Shown here piece after piece: positions 37,381 through 46,591 of a stretch of DNA of 64,000 nucleotides. A program made the translations under genes and the position numbers. Under the pieces are notes generated by a model. It made no database searches. It was not told the origin of the DNA and worked only from the letters and a program-made list of their open reading frames with translations. This DNA comes from Vagococcus hydrophili (GTDB lineage: Bacteria; Bacillota; Bacilli; Lactobacillales; Vagococcaceae), in contig NZ_CP049887.1 in the NCBI RefSeq assembly GCF_011304195.1, positions 558,001 through 622,000 on the forward strand, read 5' to 3'. Each line of letters begins with the position of its first letter. The stretch's first letter is position 1.

Positions 37381-39057
37381 TTATTTTTTCTGTGCAATCG
37401 ACAATAATTCTTTCGCATGCTCCAATGTCAGCGGCGTGATTTCTGCTCCCGACAACATTCTAGCAACTTCATCCACTCGCTCGGTCGCTGCCAATTCACT
37501 AACACTTGTTTCTGTTCGCTTATTTATTATTTCCTTTTTGATAAAATACTGAGTATCAGCAATCGCTGCCACTTGAGGCAAATGAGTGATACATAGTACT
37601 TGAGAGTTCGTTCCAATTTGATGGATTTTCTCTGCAATTGCTTGAGCCACTCGACCACTTACACCAGTGTCCACTTCATCAAATACAATACTTGTCATAC
37701 CGTGATTTTTCGAAAAAATTGTTTTTATCGCTAACATCACACGAGATAACTCACCGCCAGAAGCCACTTTAACTAAAGGTTTCAAATCTTCCCCTAAATT
37801 GGTAGAAATGAAAAATTCAACTTTATCTAAGCCTGTTTCATTCGGTTTATCTAACTCAGTAAACATTACTTTAAAGCGAGTGTTTTCCATGAATAAGCTT
37901 TTTAATTCTGTTAAGATATTTTCTTCTAAGTTTCCAGCTGTTTCTTTTCGGCATTGACTTAGCTCTCGACCTAAAGAATCAACCAATTCTTTTTCAGATT
38001 CCAAATCCCGTTCTACCTGTTCAACATCTAAGCCACCAAATTCTGAAAGAGATAGTTCTTCTTTAATATACTCAAAATGCTCTAATATTTTTTCAACAGT
38101 CTCACCGTATTTTCTTTTCAACTGACGAATGACATCTAGCCTGCTTTCAACTTCGAGCAAACGAGATTCATCCAATTCCAAATCATCCACAAATGCCGAA
38201 ACATTTGTTAGAGCTTCTTGTAAGGAGTAGTAACTTGTTTGAATCAACTCACTTGTTTCTTTATAAGATGGATCTAAATCTTCAATGCTACTCATCTCAT
38301 TCATTGCCTGAGCAACTAAATCCAACGCCTGACTTTCATCACCATTGATAGCATTATACGTATTTTTTAAACCGTCTGTAATTTGTTGAAAACTAACTAG
38401 TTTTTTTCGTTCCTCTAGAAGTTGCTCTTCCTCATTAGGTAAAAGTTCCGCTTCATTAATCTCTTCAAATTGAAATTGCAACATGTCCATTCGTTGAACA
38501 TATTCTTTTTCATTAGCATGAAATTTCTTAAGGTTCATTTCTAATTCTTTGAATTTAGTATAATGTATCCGATAATCAGCTAATACAGGCGTCAAACGAT
38601 CCACATCAAACTGATCCAACAACCCTAAATGATGAGTCGCTTCCATTAATTCTTGATGCTCGTTTTGACCATGAATATCAACCAAATATTGTCCCATCCC
38701 TCTTAAGGTTTTCGTATTAACCAACTGGCCATTAATGCGACAGTTATTTCTCCCGGTTCGGTAAATTTCTCGTTGAACAACCAAGACATCATCAACCATC
38801 TCAATGCCACAATCTGCTAAATAACGATCCATCTCTTGATTACTTTCAACATAAAAAGACCCTTCAATGCGACATTTTTCTGCCCCATCTCGAATAAAAT
38901 CACTGGAACCACGCCCGCCAACAATCAAACCCATCGCATCAATAATAATCGATTTACCCGCACCTGTTTCACCAGTCAGAACTGTCATACCTTCTTTAAA
39001 TTCAATATTCAAATTAGAAATAATCGCAAAATCTTGGACAGATAATTCTTGTATCAT
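37381..39057 (-). CDS. recN: DNA repair protein RecN
   Basis: A 558-residue SMC-like ATPase for double-strand break repair. Walker A 'TGETGAGKS' is at 28-36, long coiled coils run from about 150 to 375, and the C-terminal lobe has signature 'VASGGELSRVML' and Walker B 'SIVFDEVDTG'. It is the last gene of the leftward nusB-recN block, after argR, the common Firmicutes order. Confidence 0.96.
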   Translation of the reverse strand: MIQELSVQDFAIISNLNIEFKEGMTVLTGETGAGKSIIIDAMGLIVGGRGSSDFIRDGAEKCRIEGSFYVESNQEMDRYLADCGIEMVDDVLVVQREIYRTGRNNCRINGQLVNTKTLRGMGQYLVDIHGQNEHQELMEATHHLGLLDQFDVDRLTPVLADYRIHYTKFKELEMNLKKFHANEKEYVQRMDMLQFQFEEINEAELLPNEEEQLLEERKKLVSFQQITDGLKNTYNAINGDESQALDLVAQAMNEMSSIEDLDPSYKETSELIQTSYYSLQEALTNVSAFVDDLELDESRLLEVESRLDVIRQLKRKYGETVEKILEHFEYIKEELSLSEFGGLDVEQVERDLESEKELVDSLGRELSQCRKETAGNLEENILTELKSLFMENTRFKVMFTELDKPNETGLDKVEFFISTNLGEDLKPLVKVASGGELSRVMLAIKTIFSKNHGMTSIVFDEVDTGVSGRVAQAIAEKIHQIGTNSQVLCITHLPQVAAIADTQYFIKKEIINKRTETSVSELAATERVDEVARMLSGAEITPLTLEHAKELLSIAQKK

Positions 39058-39071
39058 ATATGATCACCTTC

Positions 39072-39518
39072 TTATACAATTTCTAATATCCTAGTTTCCA
39101 AATCAAGAGCTAACTCTTCTGATTTAGCAAAAATCAAGACTTTATCATCATTCACCATCACTGTAAATATATCAGCTTTATAATAAGATTCAATCGCGCC
39201 ACCTAACGCAAATCCACTACCTGGTTTAGTAATGATCACAATCATCTTATCCATTTGATGAATATCCATAAAGGAACTTTTTAACATCCGCTCAAACTTC
39301 GCAAAACTCGAACGATCCTCTTCCGGCATACTATACGTGAAGTGTTTATCTTCGCCTTGTTTTTTAACTAATTTCATTTCTTTAATATCTCTCGACACGG
39401 TTGCTTGAGTCACCAAAATATTATTTTCTAGTAATAATCGAACTAATTCTTCTTGCTTAGATACTTTTTCTTCAGTAATAATCTTCTCAATCCACTGATG
39501 TCTTTCTTGCTTTCTCAT
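39072..39518 (-). CDS. argR: Arginine repressor ArgR/AhrC family
   Basis: A 148-residue regulator with an N-terminal winged helix-turn-helix ('NNILVTQATVSRDIKEMKLV') and a C-terminal hexamerisation and arginine-binding domain ('GSGFALGGAIES'). It senses arginine and controls arginine metabolism; enterococci often have several paralogues. It lies between tlyA and recN. Whether this copy is a repressor or an activator is not decidable from sequence. Confidence 0.92.
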   Translation of the reverse strand: MRKQERHQWIEKIITEEKVSKQEELVRLLLENNILVTQATVSRDIKEMKLVKKQGEDKHFTYSMPEEDRSSFAKFERMLKSSFMDIHQMDKMIVIITKPGSGFALGGAIESYYKADIFTVMVNDDKVLIFAKSEELALDLETRILEIV

Positions 39519-39541
39519 TTTTGTTTCCTCCAGTTAACAAA

Positions 39542-40366
39542 TTACGTTAGCCTACTATGAGATAACTCTACAATCTCTTCTGCTGACAAATCACTTAAAA
39601 ATTGTCCCATGCCATCAGCAGGTTTCAAGTGAGCTAAAAATTCAATGTTCCCATCCCCACCTGTAATCGGTGAAAAATCAAGTCCTTCTACATTAAAGCC
39701 AAACTCTTGAACAAAAGTTAGCACGTCTTTCAACACAGATAAATGAACTTTCTTATCTCGAATAATCCCTTTTTTACCAACTTGAGCTTTTCCAGCTTCA
39801 AATTGTGGCTTAATCAGAGCAACGACCTCCCCATCAGAAGAGATAATCGTTCTTAAGACAGGTAATATCAATTTTAAAGAAATAAAAGACACATCAATAG
39901 ACGCGACATTTGGTTGCCCTTTGGTAAAGTCTTCTAATTTAGAATATCTAAAGTTAGTTTTTTCCATTACTTCTACTCGCTCGTCTTGTCTTAACTTCCA
40001 AGCTAATTGATTAGAACCAACGTCTAAAGCGTAGCTCATTTTGGCACCATTTTGCAAAGCAACATCAGTAAATCCTCCTGTGGAAGAACCAATATCAAGT
40101 AATGTTTTCCCTTCAAAATCAATAGAAAAAGACGACATTGCTTTTTCTAATTTTAAACCACCACGAGAAACATATTTTAACGCCTGTCCTTTTAACCTAA
40201 GAACAGAATCAGCTGAAATTTTCTCACCCGGCTTGTCATAACGAACACCATTAGCATCTACTACAAGTCCTGCCATGACATTTCTTTTTGCCTTTTCACG
40301 CGTTTCACTTAACCCTTGTTGAACGACTAAAACGTCCACACGCTCTTTTTTTACTTTTTCGCCCAT
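39542..40366 (-). CDS. tlyA: TlyA-family rRNA 2'-O-methyltransferase
   Basis: A 274-residue protein with an N-terminal S4 domain ('RVDVLVVQQGLSETREKAKR') and an FtsJ-like Rossmann methyltransferase domain ('LLDIGSSTGGFTDVAL'). Family members methylate cytidines in 16S and/or 23S rRNA. Its ATG overlaps the stop codon of ispA by one base. The neighbourhood (ispA, argR, recN) is the canonical one for yqxC of Bacillus. Confidence 0.92.
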   Translation of the reverse strand: MGEKVKKERVDVLVVQQGLSETREKAKRNVMAGLVVDANGVRYDKPGEKISADSVLRLKGQALKYVSRGGLKLEKAMSSFSIDFEGKTLLDIGSSTGGFTDVALQNGAKMSYALDVGSNQLAWKLRQDERVEVMEKTNFRYSKLEDFTKGQPNVASIDVSFISLKLILPVLRTIISSDGEVVALIKPQFEAGKAQVGKKGIIRDKKVHLSVLKDVLTFVQEFGFNVEGLDFSPITGGDGNIEFLAHLKPADGMGQFLSDLSAEEIVELSHSRLT

Positions 40367-41262
40367 TATAATACCTTCAATTCTTCTAAAATAGCATCTA
40401 ATAACGTTTCTTTTTCAGGATAACCTAACAATACTTTACTTTGATTTAACGATTTTTGCGCTTGGTTACAGTAAGATTCAAATGCCTCTTTGGCTCCGTC
40501 TAAACCTAAAAATGAAACATAAGTATTTTTATCATGAGCCGCATCCGCCCCTGTTTTTTTACCAATAACCGCTTCATCCCCAATAACATCCAGTAAATCA
40601 TCTTTCACTTGAAAAGCCATACCTAAACATTCAGCATATTCAACAAGATTCTTTTTAACTTCCATATTATCAGAACTTAACGTTACACCAGCTTCCACTG
40701 CAAATTTGATCAATTCACCCGTTTTTTTACTGTGCATCTTTTGAAGCTCGTCTAATGTGATTTGTTTGTTCTCACCCAACATATCTTCCATTTGGCCAGC
40801 AATCATACCACTTGCCCCTGACGCTTTTGCGAGCAGACTAATTAACTCAACTTTTAAAGAACTGTCCAGTGTTGTTTCTGACACTAAATGAAAAGCCTCT
40901 GTTAATAAAGCATCTCCCGCTAGAATGGCTACTGCCTCACCATAAACTTTATGATTTGTTGGCTTACCGCGTCTTAGATCGTCATCATCCATCGCTGGTA
41001 GATCATCATGAATTAAAGAGTACGTATGGATCATCTCTAAGCTCGCAGCCACACTGTAATGTTTTTTCTCTAAAGGGATATCAAAAAAATCTACTGTTCC
41101 TAAAAGAAGTAGCGGTCTAAATCTTTTACCACCAGCCGCAAGAGAATAGTTCATCGCTTCTACTAATAATTCAGATTGATTGTGCCCTTTTAAAAAAGAC
41201 ATCATTTCTTGATCGATTAAAGGAATTTGTTCCGTCGCAAATTCTTTATAATTCAAACTCAT
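40366..41262 (-). CDS. ispA: Polyprenyl (farnesyl) diphosphate synthase
   Basis: A 298-residue all-helical prenyltransferase that makes farnesyl or geranyl diphosphate for undecaprenyl phosphate and quinones. First Asp-rich motif 'DDLPAMDDDDLRRG' near 86-99, second 'FQVKDDLLDVIGD', and 'GKKTGADAAHDKNTY' before the C-terminal helices. It follows xseB by 2 bp and overlaps tlyA by one base, indicating one transcript. Confidence 0.95.
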   Translation of the reverse strand: MSLNYKEFATEQIPLIDQEMMSFLKGHNQSELLVEAMNYSLAAGGKRFRPLLLLGTVDFFDIPLEKKHYSVAASLEMIHTYSLIHDDLPAMDDDDLRRGKPTNHKVYGEAVAILAGDALLTEAFHLVSETTLDSSLKVELISLLAKASGASGMIAGQMEDMLGENKQITLDELQKMHSKKTGELIKFAVEAGVTLSSDNMEVKKNLVEYAECLGMAFQVKDDLLDVIGDEAVIGKKTGADAAHDKNTYVSFLGLDGAKEAFESYCNQAQKSLNQSKVLLGYPEKETLLDAILEELKVL

Positions 41263-41264
41263 CG

Positions 41265-41495
41265 CTACTCTCCCTGTTCTTCAAAAGGTACTTCTTGACC
41301 ATCATCTGACATAATTTTTGTTAATGTTTCTTCTGCGTTAGTCAACGTTTCTTGGCATAATTTACTCAAAGCAATACCTTTTTGAAATTGATCTAAAGCA
41401 TCCTCTAAAGGTACCTCACCTGTCTCTAATTGTTTCACTATATTCTCAAGTTCCTCTAAAGAAGCTTCAAAGGTTTGTTTTTTTTCTTTTACCAT
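41265..41495 (-). CDS. xseB: Exonuclease VII small subunit
   Basis: A 76-residue subunit of the single-strand-specific exonuclease VII. It shows the family core '[20 protein letters not shown]' followed by '[17 protein letters not shown]'. The ATG at 41495, with AAAGGA about ten bases upstream and placed 4 bases after the xseA stop codon, is preferred over an in-frame start at 41516 inside xseA. Confidence 0.93.
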   Translation of the reverse strand: MVKEKKQTFEASLEELENIVKQLETGEVPLEDALDQFQKGIALSKLCQETLTNAEETLTKIMSDDGQEVPFEEQGE

Positions 41496-41499
41496 ATTC

Positions 41500-42840
41500 T
41501 CAATCCTTTCTAACAACGTTTTTAGCAGTTGCCTCTATCACGCCGTCTGACAAATGAATATTTAATAGTTGCTCTTCCTCTATTTCATCCACTGATTTTA
41601 TAATTTTTTCATTCACTGTTGTGTAACTATAACCGCGTAGCATTGTTTTAAGAGGGCTCAACATATCCAAACGCACTACTGATTGCTGCATCTCTCTCTT
41701 TTTATCTGCTAACAAACGTGCCATACTTTTTTCTAATTTATCATCTAGAAATACCACTTGTTGCTTCGATACATTCACTTTTTCTTGAGGATTTCTAAAA
41801 TAAAGTCGTTGCTTCATTTGTTCAAAAGCTTTTTCTTTTTGATTTATCTCTTGTGCTAAACTTTGCTCTAATCTACGGTTCAGTGTATCTAATTGAATCG
41901 AAAAAGCTTCATACAAACGTTTAGGTTGCTTAAAAACAAAAGAATTCATCGCGTGTTCATGTTTTTGTTGCTTGTGTTTTATTTGCACAGACACCGCTTG
42001 AACCAAACGATTTTCTTTTTCCTTAATCCTTAACAACTCTTCTCTTAAGACTGGTGTTGCAAGTTCTGCTGCTGCTGTGGGTGTTGCTGCTCTCATATCC
42101 GCCACTAAATCCGCAATCGTTATATCTGTTTCATGTCCCACAGACGAAATAATAGGTGTTCTCGCTTCAAAAATAGCTCGAGCCACATTTTCTTCATTAA
42201 ACGGCCACAAATCTTCAATCGATCCGCCACCACGGGCAACAATCATCGTGTCATACTCGCTGCTTTGATCCACTTCTTTGATCCGACGAGTAATATCAGC
42301 CGCTGCTTTATCACCTTGAACCAAAGTCGGAAAGACTACCAGCTGAGCAATTGGGTACCTTCTTTTAACTGTCGTCATAATATCTCTCACAACAGCCCCA
42401 CTTGGACTGGTTACAACTGCAATCTTTTTAGGATACTTAACTAAAGGCTGTTTAAAATCAGGATTAAATAACCCTTCTTGTTGGAAAGTTTTTTTACGTT
42501 CTTCTAGCGCTTGATACAAAGCGCCAACACCATCTGGTTCCATGTGTTCCACGTAGATTTGATAACTTCCGCCAGGCTCATACAAAGAAATCCGCCCAAT
42601 AACTAAAACTTTCATACCTTCTTCTGGCTTAAATTTTAATTTCCCAAAGGCACCTTTAAACATAATCGCTGAAATCTTCGCTTGATCATCTTTTAAACTA
42701 AAATATTGATGGGCATTAGGTCTCATTCTAAAATTTGAAATCTCTCCTGTTAAAAAGATACGCTCTAGATACGGATCTGCTTCAAATTTTCGTTTTAAAT
42801 ATTTAGTTAGCGCTGTTACTGTTAAATATTTTTCAGTCAT
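41500..42840 (-). CDS. xseA: Exonuclease VII large subunit
   Basis: A 446-residue catalytic subunit of exonuclease VII. An N-terminal OB fold (about 1-100) binds DNA, the central nuclease domain carries '[12 protein letters not shown]' and '[16 protein letters not shown]', and a long coiled coil (about 270-400) binds several XseB copies. It is cotranscribed with folD upstream (gap 17 bp) and xseB downstream. Confidence 0.96.
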   Translation of the reverse strand: MTEKYLTVTALTKYLKRKFEADPYLERIFLTGEISNFRMRPNAHQYFSLKDDQAKISAIMFKGAFGKLKFKPEEGMKVLVIGRISLYEPGGSYQIYVEHMEPDGVGALYQALEERKKTFQQEGLFNPDFKQPLVKYPKKIAVVTSPSGAVVRDIMTTVKRRYPIAQLVVFPTLVQGDKAAADITRRIKEVDQSSEYDTMIVARGGGSIEDLWPFNEENVARAIFEARTPIISSVGHETDITIADLVADMRAATPTAAAELATPVLREELLRIKEKENRLVQAVSVQIKHKQQKHEHAMNSFVFKQPKRLYEAFSIQLDTLNRRLEQSLAQEINQKEKAFEQMKQRLYFRNPQEKVNVSKQQVVFLDDKLEKSMARLLADKKREMQQSVVRLDMLSPLKTMLRGYSYTTVNEKIIKSVDEIEEEQLLNIHLSDGVIEATAKNVVRKD

Positions 42841-42857
42841 CTCTTCACAATCCTTTA

Positions 42858-43700
42858 CTAACCTCTAGCATTTGCAACGGTTTGCTCCATTAACATCGCA
42901 ATCGTCATTGGACCAACACCACCAGGAACAGGCGTAATGTAAGACGCTTTTCGACTAACTTCATCAAACTTAACATCCCCTACTAAATGGCCGTCTACAT
43001 GTCGGTTCATCCCAACATCAACCACCACTGCGCCTTCTTTAATATGATCTGCTCTTAAAAATTCAGACTCGCCAATTGCCACAATTACGATATCCGCTTC
43101 CTTTGTAATAGCTTTTAAATCTTTCGTATGAGAATGAGTTATCGTAACCGTCGCATTGCTCATTAATAATAATTGACCCATCGGTTTTCCCACAATATTA
43201 CTACGACCAATTACCACAGCTTTTTTTCCAGCAACCTCTACATCATGTTCCTCTAGTAATCTCATAATTCCGTAAGGGGTACAGGGTAACTTATCAGGTT
43301 TCCCAATAAATAATTTCCCCATATTCAGCGGATGAAACCCATCCACATCTTTTTTAGAATCAATCGCTAAAATAATTTTCTCTTCATCAATATGTTTAGG
43401 TAGTGGCAATTGTACTAATATGCCATCTACCTGTTGGTCTTCATTGTACTCATTGATTCGTCTTAACAACTCTTCTTCAGTTGTATTTTCAGGCAAACGA
43501 TCAACTTGGGAATGAAACCCAATATTTTTTGCTGAATTCTCTTTATTTTTAACGTAAACTTGACTCCCTACATCTTCACCGATTAAAATAACCACTAATT
43601 TTGGAAGTCTTTTCCCCTTTTGTTTCCATCCAGCAACTTCTTGCTTCAGATTTTCTTGAATCTTATCGCTAAGTGCGCGACCATCTAATAATATTGCCAT
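42858..43700 (-). CDS. folD: Bifunctional methylene-THF dehydrogenase/cyclohydrolase
   Basis: A 280-residue enzyme that interconverts methylene-, methenyl- and formyl-tetrahydrofolate. The active-site Lys lies in 'SQVYVKNKENSAKNIGF', 'QLPLPKHID' is conserved, and the NADP site reads 'VVIGRSNIVGKPM'. The ATG at 43700 has GGAGG eight bases upstream; an in-frame start five codons earlier lacks a site. A repeat array separates it from nusB. Confidence 0.96.
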   Translation of the reverse strand: MAILLDGRALSDKIQENLKQEVAGWKQKGKRLPKLVVILIGEDVGSQVYVKNKENSAKNIGFHSQVDRLPENTTEEELLRRINEYNEDQQVDGILVQLPLPKHIDEEKIILAIDSKKDVDGFHPLNMGKLFIGKPDKLPCTPYGIMRLLEEHDVEVAGKKAVVIGRSNIVGKPMGQLLLMSNATVTITHSHTKDLKAITKEADIVIVAIGESEFLRADHIKEGAVVVDVGMNRHVDGHLVGDVKFDEVSRKASYITPVPGGVGPMTIAMLMEQTVANARG

Positions 43701-43763
43701 TAAAAACACCTCCAAAATTTAATTACACATGCCTACATTCTAGCATAAAAAGAATTTTTGGAA

Positions 43764-43888
43764 AACAGAGTGAATAAAATATCGTTTTGCTCCAAGCAAT
43801 TGGAAGAAATTAAAAATAAGCCATGGTTTTAGGCTTGATTTTAATTTCTGAAATTGCCGCAGGAGCAGATATTTTATTCCGGACTACA
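43764..43888. repeat. Structured hairpin repeat, copy B
   Basis: Same fold and spacing as copy A with different bases: outer stem 43772-43783 with 43868-43879, TGCTCC/GGAGCA at 43788-43793 and 43862-43867, inner stem 43806-43822 with 43832-43848 (15 of 17 paired), 9-base loop. Changes relative to copy A occur in pairs on both sides of the stems. Its first 28 bases are identical to copy D. Confidence 0.8.
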
Positions 43889-44010
43889 CAGAGTGATGAA
43901 AAAGGCGTTTAACTCCAAGCAACTGGAGTGAATACTAAACAATCCACGTTTTTCGAATTGCTTTATATTAGTGAAGTTACCGAAAGAATTGCCTTTTGAA
44001 TCCGGATTAA
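43889..44010. repeat. Structured hairpin repeat, degenerate copy C
   Basis: A third unit follows head to tail. AAAAGGC at 43900-43906 pairs with GCCTTTT at 43991-43997. The conserved internal-loop sequence CTCCAAGCAACTGGA (43913-43927) and its partner TGAAGTTACCG (43972-43982) are kept. It ends CCGGATTAAAA like copy A. The CTCC/GGAG stem is lost. Confidence 0.65.
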
Positions 44011-44038
44011 AACAGAGTGAATAAAATATCGTTTTGCT
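44011..44038. repeat. Structured hairpin repeat, truncated copy D
   Basis: A perfect 28-base match to the first 28 bases of copy B (43764-43791), then divergence before the nusB stop codon. The exact identity suggests a recent duplication or recombination within the array. Confidence 0.75.
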
Positions 44039-44060
44039 TCACAAAAAAACTCAAACAAAA

Positions 44061-44486
44061 TTAATTGTCTGAGTCAATTTCTTTCATGACAGATGATAAC
44101 ACACCGTTGATAAAACGACGAGACTCATCATCACTAAATGTTTTCGCTAATTCGAGAGCTTCATTTAAAGATACTTTATGCGGAATATCCGACACATAAA
44201 ACATTTCGAATAAGGCAAGTCTTAAAATCGTTAAATCAGTTTTTGCAATTCGACTAACTGTCCAACGTTTTAAATGTTTTTCGATATGTTGATCTAATTC
44301 TGCTTGACGCTCTTTTACACCAGCAACTACTACTTTTACATATTGAGGAATTTCTTCACTCTGTTGTCCTTCATATAAATCTAGAACATTTTCAATGGCT
44401 TGATCAATTTCTATATCTTCAAGGTACAACATAGAAAAATTGACTTGAAACGCTACTTCTCTTAACTGATGTCTTGTTAAATCCAC
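44061..44486 (-). CDS. nusB: Transcription antitermination factor NusB
   Basis: A 141-residue all-helical RNA-binding factor for rRNA antitermination. Family marks are 'LTRHQLREVAFQ' at the N-terminus and 'VSLNEALELAKTFSDDESRRFINGVL' before the C-terminus. I chose GTG at 44486: GAGGAAG lies six bases upstream and the start follows the stop codon of the Asp23 gene by one base. In-frame ATG codons inside the upstream gene would add a non-family extension. Confidence 0.93.
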   Translation of the reverse strand: MDLTRHQLREVAFQVNFSMLYLEDIEIDQAIENVLDLYEGQQSEEIPQYVKVVVAGVKERQAELDQHIEKHLKRWTVSRIAKTDLTILRLALFEMFYVSDIPHKVSLNEALELAKTFSDDESRRFINGVLSSVMKEIDSDN

Positions 44487-44487
44487 T

Positions 44488-44916
44488 CTATTCTTCCTCA
44501 TCTTCTGAATCAAACAACTCGTCTAAATCTGGTAATGAAATTTTTTCAGGAACTACGCCCACCACATGAACGTTAACTTCTGCTAATTCCAAATCCGTCA
44601 TATATAAAACTTGTTGCTTAACTTTTTCTTGCATGTCTATTGCTACTTTAGGTACTGAAACACCATAATTTAGATAACAAAATAAATCAATAAGAATGTT
44701 ACCTTCATCGTTTTTTAATGATACCCCTTTATCGTGGACTGATCCACCAAATAATTCGGTAACATTTGATGCTAAATTACCACGCATCGCATAAACACCC
44801 GCTACTTTAGACGCCGCAATCCCAACGATAACTTCTAATACCTCAGGAGCAACAACAATTTCTCCACCAATTTCTTGATTATTGCTGCTTAGGACTAAAT
44901 CTTTACTTTCTGCCAT
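44488..44916 (-). CDS. Asp23/Gls24 family protein (YqhY-like)
   Basis: A 142-residue envelope stress-type protein with the Asp23 core ('GEIVVAPEVLEVIVGIAASKV', then 'NYGVSVPKVAIDMQEKVKQQV' and 'VNVHVVGVV') and an acidic C-terminal tail. In Firmicutes the yqhY gene sits directly before nusB, as here, and has been linked to fatty acid synthesis control. An AGGAGG-type site precedes the ATG. The efp gene that often precedes it is absent. Confidence 0.9.
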   Translation of the reverse strand: MAESKDLVLSSNNQEIGGEIVVAPEVLEVIVGIAASKVAGVYAMRGNLASNVTELFGGSVHDKGVSLKNDEGNILIDLFCYLNYGVSVPKVAIDMQEKVKQQVLYMTDLELAEVNVHVVGVVPEKISLPDLDELFDSEDEEE

Positions 44917-45023
44917 CTGTCTTCCTCCTTCAGTTCATTTTAACTTGAGAAACCTACAATCTGATTGAAATAACTTTACCTTTAAAACATTAAGAATAAA
45001 GCATTTTTCCTCATTTGTCTATT

Positions 45024-46088
45024 CTATAAAATAATAAGCTCTTTTTCAGAATGTGTCAATCTCTTTATCCCATTCTCTGTGACTAACATATCATCTTCAA
45101 TACGAACGCCGCCAATCCCTGGTAAATAAATACCTGGTTCATTTGTAATCACATTACCTGCTACAAACGATTTTTCTGCCATCTTAGAAACGTTAGGACC
45201 TTCATGAATCTCTAACCCGATTCCGTGACCTGTCGAATGACCAAATGCCTCACCGTATCCTTTAGACGTAATATAATCACGAGCGACAGCATCTAACTCA
45301 GCGCCTGTCATACCTGGTTTAGCAACATCTAATACTTTCTGTTGCGCCTCTTTAACAATTTGATAAATTTCTTTTAATTTTTCACTTGGTTCACCTAAAG
45401 AAATAGTACGCGTCATATCCGAAACATACCCTTCATAGTAACAACCAAAATCAATCGTAATAAAATCACCTTGTTCAATCACTTTCGCGCTAGCCACTCC
45501 GTGAGGCATCGCAGATCTTAACCCACTAGCTACGATTGTTTCAAAAGAAACACCTGAAGCACCTAAACTTCTCATATAGAAGTCAAGTTCGTTCGCTACT
45601 TGAATTTCTGTCATCCCTGGTTTGATATACGTTAGAATATGACTAAACGCTTTGTCTGCAATTGCACACGCTTTTTCGATAATTTTAACTTCATCTTCAT
45701 CTTTAATTTCTCTTAACTCTTCAATCATTCCTGAAACAGGAATCAAATCAGCTTCCATAATCATTTCTAATTGAACGTATTCTTTAAAAGAGACTGTCGC
45801 TTCTTCAAAGGCAAGGGTTGTCAATTCTTTTTCTTCTACTAAATCGGCCACAACGTCAAAAATCGGTCCAAAATTCTGAACAACCTTGTAACCAGTACAT
45901 TGTTTCTCAGCTTGTTCTGTGTATCTAAAATCTGTAATAAAAAATGCGTCATCTAAGGTAATTAAAGCAACACCTGTCGTTCCAGTAAATCCTGTTAAAT
46001 AACGTAAATTGTATGAACTTGTAATTAAAAATGACGAAATATCTTCTTTAATCATTTCTTTTCTTAAATTATCCACTCTATTTATCAT
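45024..46088 (-). CDS. M24 metallopeptidase (Xaa-Pro peptidase, YqhT-like)
   Basis: A 354-residue aminopeptidase/prolidase with a creatinase-like N-domain and M24 catalytic domain. Metal ligands lie in 'ITIDFGCYYEG', 'VSDMTRT', 'HSTGHGIGLEIHEGP', 'ITNEPGIYLPG' and 'GVRIEDDM'. The position before the Asp23-nusB genes matches yqhT of Bacillus. It is a paralogue of the gene at 12435-13526. Its upstream flank is the left end of the integrated element. Confidence 0.88.
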   Translation of the reverse strand: MINRVDNLRKEMIKEDISSFLITSSYNLRYLTGFTGTTGVALITLDDAFFITDFRYTEQAEKQCTGYKVVQNFGPIFDVVADLVEEKELTTLAFEEATVSFKEYVQLEMIMEADLIPVSGMIEELREIKDEDEVKIIEKACAIADKAFSHILTYIKPGMTEIQVANELDFYMRSLGASGVSFETIVASGLRSAMPHGVASAKVIEQGDFITIDFGCYYEGYVSDMTRTISLGEPSEKLKEIYQIVKEAQQKVLDVAKPGMTGAELDAVARDYITSKGYGEAFGHSTGHGIGLEIHEGPNVSKMAEKSFVAGNVITNEPGIYLPGIGGVRIEDDMLVTENGIKRLTHSEKELIIL

Positions 46089-46180
46089 CTAAACTAACAC
46101 CTTTCCCTATATTTCTATTACTATTATAACAAAAGGACTTGCTAAATTAAACCAACTCGCTACTTTCTGTGCAATAAAAA

Positions 46181-46208
46181 AACAACCCAATAAATTGAGT
46201 TGTTTAAG
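46181..46208 (-). terminator. Displaced native terminator of the rplU-rpmA operon
   Basis: AACAACcCAAT pairs with ATTGaGTTGTT, ending on the minus strand in a T-run. It lies four bases beyond the left attachment repeat, exactly where the rpmA stop codon would be followed by its terminator if the element were removed. Confidence 0.7.
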
Positions 46209-46211
46209 AGT

Positions 46212-46230
46212 ATTATTTAGCTACTGGATA
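46212..46230. repeat. Left attachment site core (19 bp)
   Basis: ATTATTTAGCTACTGGATA, identical to 59529-59547. It duplicates the last codons and stop of rpmA (read on the minus strand). Confidence 0.9.
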
Positions 46231-46335
46231 GAGAAAGTTCTACTTTTAGCATATTTTAACCTGTCACAAGAAACGCTATATAATAGTAGACTTTTGTTAA
46301 AACATATTCAACAAGTCGTAATATGTATCATTCAA

Positions 46336-46357
46336 ATGGCATTCATTATGGCATTCA
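46336..46357. repeat. Integrase arm-type sites, left pair
   Basis: ATGGCATTCA occurs twice with a 12-bp period (46336-46345 and 46348-46357). The same pair with the same period occurs near the right end at 59436-59457. Such paired repeats near both ends are typical arm-binding sites of Tn916/lambda-type integrases. Confidence 0.75.
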
Positions 46358-46389
46358 AAAGCTACGGGTGAGATGGTGAGTTTATATAA

Positions 46390-46416
46390 AATAAGAGGCG
46401 GTTCTCGTCTCTTATT
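46390..46416 (+). terminator. Hairpin inside the left end of the element
   Basis: AATAAGAGGCG pairs with CGTCTCTTATT (one mismatch) around a 5-base loop. Moderate T-content follows on the plus strand. It may insulate the element from chromosomal transcription. Confidence 0.5.
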
Positions 46417-46591
46417 TATTTTAATACATTATTAAACTTACAAATAGCATATAGATAGTATTATTTAGCTGGGGGCAATATTTAAATAAACATTTAAAGT
46501 TATTTGTATTCCTGTTTACAATCTAAAAAAAATTATTTATAATTTAAATTTAAAAATAAAATATTGTGGTCAACAATATGAGGTGAAATAG

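Larger units (their letters stand above)
46089..46591. other. Left junction region of the integrated element
   Basis: This 503-bp gene-free stretch holds, in order: the spacer upstream of the M24 gene, a displaced terminator (46181-46208), the 19-bp attachment repeat (46212-46230), two integrase arm-type repeats (46336-46357), a hairpin (46390-46416) and the AT-rich promoter region of the 89-residue gene. I see no further reading frame. Confidence 0.6.

Noticed and set aside
43764-44038. Repeat array as the left or right end of an insertion sequence
   Set aside because: No transposase gene, no terminal inverted repeats and no target duplication; each unit is a self-contained hairpin.
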